Assembly: GCA_001767525.1 (NCBI GenBank)
Contig: MELF01000035.1
Coordinates: 1-64,000 of the forward strand
Direction of reading: 5' to 3'
DNA: 64,000 bases
From: Acidobacteria bacterium RIFCSPLOWO2_12_FULL_68_19
Lineage (GTDB): Bacteria; Acidobacteriota; Vicinamibacteria; Vicinamibacterales; UBA2999
Below the pieces are notes generated by a model. That model was not told the origin of the DNA and did no database searches. It worked only from the letters and a program-made list of their open reading frames with translations. The position numbers were made by a program, and so were the translations under genes. This document shows positions 33,371 through 40,286 of this stretch, piece after piece; position 1 is the stretch's first letter; every line of letters begins with the position of its first letter.

Positions 33371-34360
33371 CTAGTATTCCGATCGTGCCGGGCCAGACAG
33401 GTACCCGCCACGCGCGTGGACGGTCAAATCGTCTTGTCGAGTGCGAATCTCGAGCGGGTGCCAACCCGGACGTGGATCCGGCTCGAACGTGAGCAAGTAC
33501 TGATAGCGGAGCTCGCCCAACAGGTCGCGGGCGGCCGCCAGGGTGTGCGCGGGCGCGCTGGCGATGCGCATGTCGCCGCCGGTCCACCGCGCGAGATCCG
33601 CCAGTGTCGCCGTGCCGGTGGACGCGCCATCGGCGGAAACGACCGCCAGACGTTCGCCGGGATGGTCCACCGGCGCGACCACCACGAGCAAGTAGATCGG
33701 AACGTCGATCGACGCGGCAATGCCGGACACCTCGGGCGCCGTCAGGCGGCTGCCCGTGTCGATCCCGTCGGTGATCACGAGCAGCGCCCGGTGGCGATTC
33801 GCGCGGTCGGCCACCGCGCTCGCCGCCTGCGCCACCGCGTCGTAGAGCGATGTCAGCCCCCACGGTCGTCCTTCCAGGCTCACGCGCCGGAGGCGCTCCA
33901 AGTCCCCCGTGAACGAGACGACTTCCTGCAGCCGCGCGTCGAAGGTGAAGAGCGCCGCCTCGTCGGCGGAGCTGCCAAGCAGGCCCGTCACCACGTGGAC
34001 CGCGTGACGCGCCCGGTCCATGTTGCCGCCCACGGCCATGCTGCCGCTGATGTCGAGCAGGATCGCGAGGCTGATGGCGGCCTCGCCGGCGTAGAAGTCG
34101 CGGACCTCGCGGAGCCTGCCGCCGTCGATCACCTGGAAATCGCCCTTCCTGAGACCCCGCACCACCCGGCCTCGGCGATCCCGCACAGCCGCGGTGACCG
34201 ACACCGCCTCGACGCCCGTCCGGAACCGGGCGGCCGGCTGCTGCTCGACGCCCGGCGGGGTGGCCGGTTCGGCGTCCAAGACGCCGGCCAAAGAAGAAAC
34301 AACGAGCGCGGTCAGCATGAGCGAGGTGATCGGCCACCGCACGGCGGCACTGAAGTTCAA
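33371..34360 (-). CDS. VWFA-related Acidobacterial-domain protein (second copy)
   Basis: This 329-aa paralogue of the 6818-7816 protein shares FRTGVEAVSVTAAVRDRRGRVVRGLRKGDFQVIDGG, the MIDAS DISGS near residue 107, and a C-terminal YLLTFEPDPRPGWHPLEIRT...ARGGYLSG. An N-terminal signal is present (ITSLMLTALVVSSLAGVLDA). TTG 34360 is the longest start; the ATG at residue 15 is possible, since no good Shine-Dalgarno decides. It lies 59 bp after the OmpA-like gene start region on the same strand and may be co-transcribed with it. Confidence 0.88.
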   Translation of the reverse strand: MNFSAAVRWPITSLMLTALVVSSLAGVLDAEPATPPGVEQQPAARFRTGVEAVSVTAAVRDRRGRVVRGLRKGDFQVIDGGRLREVRDFYAGEAAISLAILLDISGSMAVGGNMDRARHAVHVVTGLLGSSADEAALFTFDARLQEVVSFTGDLERLRRVSLEGRPWGLTSLYDAVAQAASAVADRANRHRALLVITDGIDTGSRLTAPEVSGIAASIDVPIYLLVVVAPVDHPGERLAVVSADGASTGTATLADLARWTGGDMRIASAPAHTLAAARDLLGELRYQYLLTFEPDPRPGWHPLEIRTRQDDLTVHARGGYLSGPARSEY

Positions 34361-34443
34361 GCCTCTTGCCAGAAAAACTATCCTCGACGATTCAAAGGTT
34401 TACGGGGAATGCACGCCCCTGCCACTCCCCAAAAATCGCGAAC

Positions 34444-34463
34444 GTGTCACGTAATTGTGACAC
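34444..34463. promoter_or_regulatory. Perfect inverted repeat GTGTCAC-N6-GTGACAC
   Basis: Seven-bp arms separated by GTAATT lie in the 177-bp divergent gap between the VWA gene and the aminotransferase gene. The TGTCA-N8-TGACA core is the size of a dimeric activator or repressor site. The regulator is unknown. A TAAGAT hexamer (34521-34526) lies 11 nt before the aminotransferase ATG. Confidence 0.5.
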
Positions 34464-34537
34464 AGCGTGCGGCAGAGCCGTGCAGAAACGGGGATCCCGG
34501 GGACGCGGGAACGCGGCATGTAAGATGTGTGGTACGA

Positions 34538-35761
34538 ATGCCCACCTCAAGACTGGCGCAACCGATCCCTGTCGCCGCGCGCGTCGACCGATTCTCCTAT
34601 GCCATCCGCAACATCGTCGTGGCGGCTCAGGCGCTCGAGGCGCGAGGCACCCGCGTCCGGTACCTCAACATCGGTGACCCGGTGGCCTTCGGTTTCCAGA
34701 CGCCACCGCACCTCGTCGAGGCGGTCGTGCGCGCGATGCGCGAGGGACATAACGGCTATCTGCCGTCGGCCGGCATTGTCGAGGCGCGTGAAGCGGTGGC
34801 CGCCGACTGCGCCGCCCGGGGCGTCGGCGTGTCGCCCGATCGCGTCGTTATGACGACCGGCACGTCCGAAGGGATCGATCTCGCCCTCAACGCGCTGGCC
34901 GACGAGGGTGACGAGGTGCTGGTGCCGTCGCCGACGTATCCACTCTACACGGCCGTGCTGGCAACCATCAACGCGCGTCCGCGCTATTACCGGACCGATC
35001 CGAACCACGACTGGCTCCCCGATCTCGATCACCTCCGGAGCCTGGTCACGCCGCGCACACGCGTGCTGGTGGTGATCGATCCCAACAACCCGACCGGCGC
35101 CGTGTACCCGCCGGCGGTTCGGCGCGGGCTCATCGAGTTCGCCGAACGGCACGGCCTGACGATCCTGGCCGACGAGGTCTACGCGGACACGGCGTTCGAC
35201 GGGCCGACGCCGCTGCTCGCCACGCTCGATCGCGACGCGCCGATCATCTCGCTGTCGAGCCTGTCGAAGGCGTATCTCGCGCCGGGATGGCGCACCGGGT
35301 GGATGGTGCTCGGCGCCACCCCGCGGCTCGACAACGTGGTCGCAGCCGTGAAGAAGCTGGCCGACGGCCGCCTGTGCAGCCCGGCGCCGATGCAGCACGC
35401 CGTCGTGGCGGCGCTGACGGGCGACCGCTCGCATCAGGCGCGATTCCGGCGCGCGCTGGCCGAGCGGGCGCGGATCACCGCGGACTCGCTGAACGCCATC
35501 CCCGGTATCCGATGCGTCCCTCCACGTGCGGCGTTCTACGCCATGCCCGCCGTGTCGCTGCCGCCCGGGTGCACCGACGAGGACTACGTGCTCGCGCTGC
35601 TTGGCGCCACGGGGATCCTCTGCGTCTACGGCTCCGGGTTCGGCATGCGCCCCGAGGAGGGCACCTTCCGGATCGTCTTCCTCGCCGACCCGGACGAACT
35701 GCGCGCGGTCTACGCCGACATCGCCGCCTTCACGCGGAACTACCTAGAGCGGGCCGGATGA
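34538..35761 (+). CDS. PLP-dependent aminotransferase, class I (alanine/aspartate type)
   Basis: This 407-aa fold-type I aminotransferase resembles AlaA/AspC-type enzymes: RVRYLNIGDPVAFGFQTPPHL, GYLPSAGIVEAREAVA, TTGTSEGIDLALNAL, DPNNPTGAVYPP, LADEVYADTAFDG, the PLP lysine in SSLSKAYLAPGWRTGWM, and the C-terminal Arg in GTFRIVFLADPDEL. Pyruvate/alanine is the likeliest pair (inference). A TAAGAT hexamer lies 11 nt before ATG 34538. It is followed by a word element and a permease gene. Confidence 0.9.
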   Translation: MPTSRLAQPIPVAARVDRFSYAIRNIVVAAQALEARGTRVRYLNIGDPVAFGFQTPPHLVEAVVRAMREGHNGYLPSAGIVEAREAVAADCAARGVGVSPDRVVMTTGTSEGIDLALNALADEGDEVLVPSPTYPLYTAVLATINARPRYYRTDPNHDWLPDLDHLRSLVTPRTRVLVVIDPNNPTGAVYPPAVRRGLIEFAERHGLTILADEVYADTAFDGPTPLLATLDRDAPIISLSSLSKAYLAPGWRTGWMVLGATPRLDNVVAAVKKLADGRLCSPAPMQHAVVAALTGDRSHQARFRRALAERARITADSLNAIPGIRCVPPRAAFYAMPAVSLPPGCTDEDYVLALLGATGILCVYGSGFGMRPEEGTFRIVFLADPDELRAVYADIAAFTRNYLERAG

Positions 35762-35763
35762 AA

Positions 35764-35840
35764 CGGGCCACGGGGCCACGGAGGCGCGGAGATCTTGCGT
35801 TGGGATCGCGCCCCGTGTCTCCGGGGCTTCGCGGCTTGCA
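35764..35840. repeat. GGGCCACG word element
   Basis: GGGCCACG is repeated in tandem (35765-35780), and CACGGGG (35769-35775) pairs with CCCCGTG (35811-35817). It fills the gap before the permease gene. Confidence 0.5.
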
Positions 35841-35843
35841 GCC

Positions 35844-36881
35844 GTGACTCGCGACAATCCACGTGCGCTGATCCGGTACGCCCTTCTCGGGCTGGTCTTC
35901 ACGGTCGCCGTCGCCTGGATCCTGTACCTGGCCCGCAGCGCACTGCTGCTGGTCTATATCAGTGCGCTCGTGGCGATTGGGCTGGCGCCGCTCGTGGCGG
36001 CGATCGAGCGGCTGTCGCTCCACGGCAGCCGCCGTATGCCACGCTGGACGGCCATCCTGATCATCTACCTGTGCTTCCTTGCCATCCTGGTCGGACTCGG
36101 CATTCTCGTCATCCCGCCGCTCGTGTCGCAGGCCCGTGGGCTGTGGGCGGCGCTCCCGGAGATGGTGCAGCAGGCGCAGCAGTGGCTCGTCGAACGCGGG
36201 CTGCTCTCGCGTGACGTATCGATGCTCGAAGCCCTCGAGCAGGCGCCGGTCGGCGGGAGCGATGCGGTTGGCGCGCTCGTGACCGCGATCTGGGGCGTCG
36301 TGGGAGGCCTCTTCGGCATGGTGGCGATCGTGATTCTGGCGTTCTACCTGCTGCTCGACGCGGACAACCTCGTACGGGTGTTCGTGCGGCTCTTCCCGCG
36401 CGAGGAACGCCCGCGCGTGGAGAACGCCTGCCGCCGCGTGTCCGGCAAGGTGAGCGCCTGGCTCGGCGGCCAGCTCCTGCTGGCCGCCATCATCGGCGGG
36501 ACCGCCGCGCTCGGGCTCGTCCTCATGGGCGTGCCGTATTTCTACGTACTGGCGCTGATTGCGGGCATCGGCGAGCTCGTTCCGATCGTCGGGCCGCTCG
36601 TCGCGGCGGTGCCGGCCGTGGCGGTCGGCTTCACGGTGTCTCCGGCGCTCGCGATCGGCGTGGCGGTGTTCTTCTTTCTCCAGCAGCAGTTCGAGAACCA
36701 CGTCCTCGTGCCCAAGGTGATGGAGCGCCAGATGGGCGTGAGCGCCGCGTCGGTCATCGTGGCGCTGCTCATCGGCGGAACGCTGCTCGGGGTCGTCGGC
36801 GCCATCCTCGCGGTGCCGACGGCCGCCATCCTGCAGGTCGTCTTCACCGAACTCGTGCCCGAGGCGTCGCGCGGCGAATGA
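35844..36881 (+). CDS. AI-2E/PerM-family permease
   Basis: This 345-aa protein has about eight membrane segments. Family phrases are IYLCFLAILVGLGILVIPPLVSQA, a periplasmic helix (WAALPEMVQQAQQWLVERG), LGGQLLLAAIIGGTAALGLVLMG, IAGIGELVPIVGPLVAAVPA and QQQFENHVLVPKVM. The substrate is unknown; family members have been linked to AI-2 export or Na+/H+ exchange. The GTG start at 35844 is the first usable codon after the word element. Its end overlaps the next gene by ATGA. Confidence 0.92.
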   Translation: MTRDNPRALIRYALLGLVFTVAVAWILYLARSALLLVYISALVAIGLAPLVAAIERLSLHGSRRMPRWTAILIIYLCFLAILVGLGILVIPPLVSQARGLWAALPEMVQQAQQWLVERGLLSRDVSMLEALEQAPVGGSDAVGALVTAIWGVVGGLFGMVAIVILAFYLLLDADNLVRVFVRLFPREERPRVENACRRVSGKVSAWLGGQLLLAAIIGGTAALGLVLMGVPYFYVLALIAGIGELVPIVGPLVAAVPAVAVGFTVSPALAIGVAVFFFLQQQFENHVLVPKVMERQMGVSAASVIVALLIGGTLLGVVGAILAVPTAAILQVVFTELVPEASRGE

Positions 36882-38848
36882 CGCGCGCCCGGCACGCCCT
36901 CGCGGCGTACCTCGCCATCACGCTGGTCGCCACCTGGCCGCTCGCCGGCGGGCTCGCTCGCGACGTCGCCTGGGATCTCGGCGACTCGATCCTCAACATG
37001 TGGATCCTGGCCTGGGACGCCGAGCAGATCCGCGGAGTGCTCGTCGGCGAGTGGGGGCGCACCTGGAACTTCTTCGACGCCAACATCTTCTACCCGGCGC
37101 CGCTCACACTCGCCTACTCGGAGCACCTCCTTCCGCAGGCGCTTCAGATCCTGCCGGTGCTGCTCGTCAGTGACAACCCGATCCTTGCCTACAACCTCCT
37201 GTTCCTGTCGACGTTCGTCCTCTCCGGCCTCGGTATGTACCTCCTGGTCCGCGAGCTGACCGGTCAGCCCGCCGCGGGGCTCGTGGCCGGTCTCGTCTTC
37301 GCGTTCGCCCCATACCGGCTGGCCCAGGCGTCGCACGTGCAGGTGCTCTCGGCGCAGTGGATGCCGTTCGCGTTCTACGGGTTCGTGCGGTACTTCCGTT
37401 CGGCGGATCTGTCCGCGCTTGCCGGCGCCGCGGGGGCGCTGGCGCTCCAGGGGCTCTCGTCGGGCTACTACCTGCTGTATTTCACGCCGTTCGCCGCCGC
37501 GTTCGTCCTGTGGGAAATCGCGCAGCGCCGGCTGTGGCGGCAGTGGAGTGTCTGGCTCGCAACCGCGGGCGCAGCCGCGGTGGTCGCCGCGGTGACGCTT
37601 CCCTTCCTGCTGCCGTACGCGGCGCTCCGCGCGGAGGGCTTCGGCGTGCGGTCGCTGACGGAAACGTCGCGCTTCTCCGCCGACGTGTACTCGTACCTGA
37701 CCGCATTCCCCGAGCAGCGGATCTGGGGATCGCTCCTGCAGGTGATGCCGAAGCCCGAGGGTGAGTTGTTCCCAGGACTCGTGCCAATCATCCTCGCCAC
37801 GATTGGCATCGTCGCCGGGGTTGTCGGATCTCGAATCCCTGACCCGGGATTCCGGACCCCGGATCCCGGACCTGGGCGTGTTGGTCCTCGCTGGTTGACC
37901 TGGCTGCTCGCCGCGGGGACGGCCGGTCACCTGGCGGCGGCGGCGCTGGCGCTGCTGCTGCGACGGGTCAATCTGGACATGGGGCTGTTCGTGCTGCGCA
38001 TGAGCAATATCGATCGGCTGCTCGTGCGCGCGGCCGTGACATTCGGGCTCCTGCTCCTCGTCTCGCCGACGGCACGGAGACGAGTCGCCGCGTTCATGCG
38101 GGATCGCGGTTTCTTCGTGGTGGGTCTACTGACAGCCGCGTGGCTCTCGCTCGGCCCCGTACCTCAGTCGCTCGGCAGACCCCTCGAGGTGACCGCCCCA
38201 TACCGGCTGCTCTTCGACCACCTGCCCGGCTTCGACGGCCTTCGCGTCCCGGCGCGAATGGCCATGGTGGTCGTCTTCATGCTGTCGGTCGTCGCGGGCC
38301 ACGGCGCGGCGATTCTCGCGCGCGCGCGCGCCGGCCGACGGGCGCTCGTCGTGCTCGGCGCGATCTTCCTGCTCGAAGCGACGCACGTGCCCTTCATCGT
38401 CAACGGGATGACTCCGGTGCGTGAGTACAACACTCCCGAGGCGCGCCTCCATCCGCCTGATCGCGCGCCGGCGGTCTATCACGCGATGGCGCGGCAGCCG
38501 GCGGGCGGAGTCGTGGTCGAGCTCCCGCTCGGGCAGCCGGATTTCGACCTGCGCGCGATGTACTACTCGACCGTACACCGACGCCCCATGCTCAACGGCT
38601 ACAGCGGCTTCGTGCCGCCACACTACGGGCGTCTGACCGCGGCCCTGTCACAGATTCCGCGCCACCCCGATGTGTCGGTGCAGGCGCTCGGCGCGAGCGG
38701 CGCCACGCACGTCATCCTGCACGAAGGTGCGTACCGCGGCAACGAGGGAGCCGACACGGCCGCGGTGCTCCGTCAAGCGGGAGCGGTCGAGATCTTCCGC
38801 GACGGCGCGGATGTCTTGTACCGACTGGAGACAGGAGACAGGAGATAG
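36878..38848 (+). CDS. Polytopic GT-C/YfhO-like membrane protein
   Basis: This 656-aa protein has about 11 membrane segments and a C-terminal soluble domain (about 540-656). The early loop SILNMWILAWDAEQIRGVL...NIFYPAPLTLAYSEHLL resembles YfhO/GT-C lipid-linked glycosyltransferases. The signature Asp in the first loop (WDLGDS) may be catalytic (inference). Around residues 317-333 a SRIPDPGFRTPDPGPGR stretch interrupts a membrane segment boundary and is encoded by the CCCGGATCCCGG word element. Start ATG 36878 overlaps the permease stop. Confidence 0.75.
   Translation: MTRARHALAAYLAITLVATWPLAGGLARDVAWDLGDSILNMWILAWDAEQIRGVLVGEWGRTWNFFDANIFYPAPLTLAYSEHLLPQALQILPVLLVSDNPILAYNLLFLSTFVLSGLGMYLLVRELTGQPAAGLVAGLVFAFAPYRLAQASHVQVLSAQWMPFAFYGFVRYFRSADLSALAGAAGALALQGLSSGYYLLYFTPFAAAFVLWEIAQRRLWRQWSVWLATAGAAAVVAAVTLPFLLPYAALRAEGFGVRSLTETSRFSADVYSYLTAFPEQRIWGSLLQVMPKPEGELFPGLVPIILATIGIVAGVVGSRIPDPGFRTPDPGPGRVGPRWLTWLLAAGTAGHLAAAALALLLRRVNLDMGLFVLRMSNIDRLLVRAAVTFGLLLLVSPTARRRVAAFMRDRGFFVVGLLTAAWLSLGPVPQSLGRPLEVTAPYRLLFDHLPGFDGLRVPARMAMVVVFMLSVVAGHGAAILARARAGRRALVVLGAIFLLEATHVPFIVNGMTPVREYNTPEARLHPPDRAPAVYHAMARQPAGGVVVELPLGQPDFDLRAMYYSTVHRRPMLNGYSGFVPPHYGRLTAALSQIPRHPDVSVQALGASGATHVILHEGAYRGNEGADTAAVLRQAGAVEIFRDGADVLYRLETGDRR
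37826..37876. repeat. CCCGGATCCCGG word element inserted in coding sequence
   Basis: The 19-mer at 37852-37870 is identical to 27450-27468. Here it lies in the middle of the GT-C/YfhO-like gene and keeps the reading frame, encoding repeated PDPG. Confidence 0.65.
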
Positions 38849-38869
38849 GAGGCGCCGACTCGCGCCGTG

Positions 38870-39060
38870 GAGATCTTGTCGTTCGCGCTTCTTGCTTCTC
38901 GGTTCTCGGTTCGTGTTCACGTTCGGTGCCGACTTCACGTTCGAGGTGTCCGGATTCTACGGAGTCACAGCCGTGAAGCCGGGAACGCCGAACGCTCGAA
39001 CCCCGAACCGAACATGAACATGAACATGAACACGAACCGAGAACCGAGAACCGAGAAGTG
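38870..39060. repeat. Long word hairpin, 24-bp perfect arms, shares 34 bp with 28374
   Basis: Arm 38896-38919 is the exact complement of 39027-39050. The right side adds extra CCGAGAA copies and a hexamer run ATGAAC (39013-39030). The stretch 38894-38927 is identical to 28374-28407. No gene in it. Confidence 0.85.
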
Positions 39061-39068
39061 TGAACGAC

Positions 39069-39074
39069 TATACT
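39069..39074 (+). promoter_or_regulatory. -10 hexamer TATACT, 6 nt before KBL-type ATG
   Basis: TATACT plus TCCGCC leads to ATG 39081. It decides the start: the upstream in-frame GTG 39060 would place the promoter inside the gene. Confidence 0.6.
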
Positions 39075-39080
39075 TCCGCC

Positions 39081-40265
39081 ATGCGCCGCGATCCGCTCGG
39101 CTATCTCTCCACGGATCTGCAGGCGCTGCGCGATCAGGGCCTCTACCGCCGACTGCGCGTCCTCGACGACGAGCAGAAGCCGCGCACGTCGATCGATCAC
39201 CGCGTCGTCGTCAATTTGTCGTCGAACAATTATCTCGGCCTCACGACGCACCCGAAGCTCCGGGAACGCGCGCTCGACGCCATCCGGCGGCTCGGCGTCG
39301 GCTCGGGATCGGTCCGCACGATCGCCGGCACGATGGCGATCCACGTGGAGCTCGAGCGGCGGCTGGCGGCGTTCAAGCGGACCGAGGCGGCGGTCGTCTT
39401 TCAGAGCGGCTTCACGGCGAACGCGGGGACCGTCGCCTCGATTCTCGGCCGTGACGACGTCATCGTCTCGGACGAGCTCAATCACGCCAGTATCATCGAC
39501 GGCGCGCGCCTGAGCCGCGCCGCCATCAAGGTGTTTCCGCACCGGGACGTCGCCGCGGCGCGGCGGATTGTCGAGGGGCTGCCGCCGGGTCAGCGGACAC
39601 TCCTCATCACCGACGGCGTCTTCAGCATGGACGGCGACCTGGGCGCGCTGCCCGCGCTCTCGGACCTGGCCGAGGAGTTCGGCTGCATCATGATGGTCGA
39701 TGACGCGCACGCCAGCGGCGTGTTCGGAGAACACGGCCGTGGCACGGTCGACCACTTCGGTCTGCACGGCCGCGTCGACGTGCAGGTCGGCACGCTGTCG
39801 AAGGCGGTTGGGGTGCTTGGCGGGTACGTCGCCGGCTCGCGTGGGCTCATCGAGTTCCTCTGCCACCGCGCGCGGCCGTTCCTCTTCTCGACATCGCATC
39901 CGCCGGCGGTGGCCGCCGCCTGCCTGGCGGCGCTCGACGTGCTGGAATCGGAGCCGGAGCTCATCGCGCGTCTGTGGGAGAACACGCGGTTCTTCAAGGC
40001 CGGCCTGGTCAGGCTGGGCTTCGACACGGGCGCCAGCGAGAGCCCGATTACGCCCGTCATCGTCGGCGACGCCGCGCTCGCGATGCGGCTGTCGGATCGC
40101 CTCTTCGACAAGGGCGTGTTCGCCCAGGGAATCGGCTTTCCGACGGTGCCGCGCGGCACGGCGCGGGTGCGGACGATCGTGACCGCCACGCACACCCGCG
40201 AGGAGCTCGAGTTCGCGCTCGACGCCTTCACGGCGGTGGGGACCGAGCTCGGGATTCTAGGATAG
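39081..40265 (+). CDS. Alpha-oxoamine synthase (glycine C-acetyltransferase / AONS family)
   Basis: This 394-aa PLP enzyme condenses an acyl-CoA with an amino acid. Motifs: NLSSNNYLGLTTHPKL, GVGSGSVRTIAGT, TDGVFSMDGDLGALPAL, MVDDAHASGVFGEHGRGT, the PLP lysine in VQVGTLSKAVGVLGGYVAG, and a C-terminal GTARVRTIVTATHTREEL. The TLSKAVGV form is closer to 2-amino-3-ketobutyrate CoA ligase (Kbl) than to BioF, but substrate choice is not certain. Start chosen by the -10 element. There are no biotin or threonine-dehydrogenase genes nearby. Confidence 0.88.
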   Translation: MRRDPLGYLSTDLQALRDQGLYRRLRVLDDEQKPRTSIDHRVVVNLSSNNYLGLTTHPKLRERALDAIRRLGVGSGSVRTIAGTMAIHVELERRLAAFKRTEAAVVFQSGFTANAGTVASILGRDDVIVSDELNHASIIDGARLSRAAIKVFPHRDVAAARRIVEGLPPGQRTLLITDGVFSMDGDLGALPALSDLAEEFGCIMMVDDAHASGVFGEHGRGTVDHFGLHGRVDVQVGTLSKAVGVLGGYVAGSRGLIEFLCHRARPFLFSTSHPPAVAAACLAALDVLESEPELIARLWENTRFFKAGLVRLGFDTGASESPITPVIVGDAALAMRLSDRLFDKGVFAQGIGFPTVPRGTARVRTIVTATHTREELEFALDAFTAVGTELGILG

Positions 40266-40286
40266 CATCAATGCGTAGAGCCTCGA

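Noticed and set aside
38870-39060. IS element or MITE
   Set aside because: There is no transposase or clear target-site duplication. Arms differ in word copy number between copies, so I keep it as a repeat class rather than an insertion sequence.
40271-40286. ATG 40271 as start of the M1 peptidase
   Set aside because: It is out of frame with the peptidase. ATG 40287 begins a good Sec signal.
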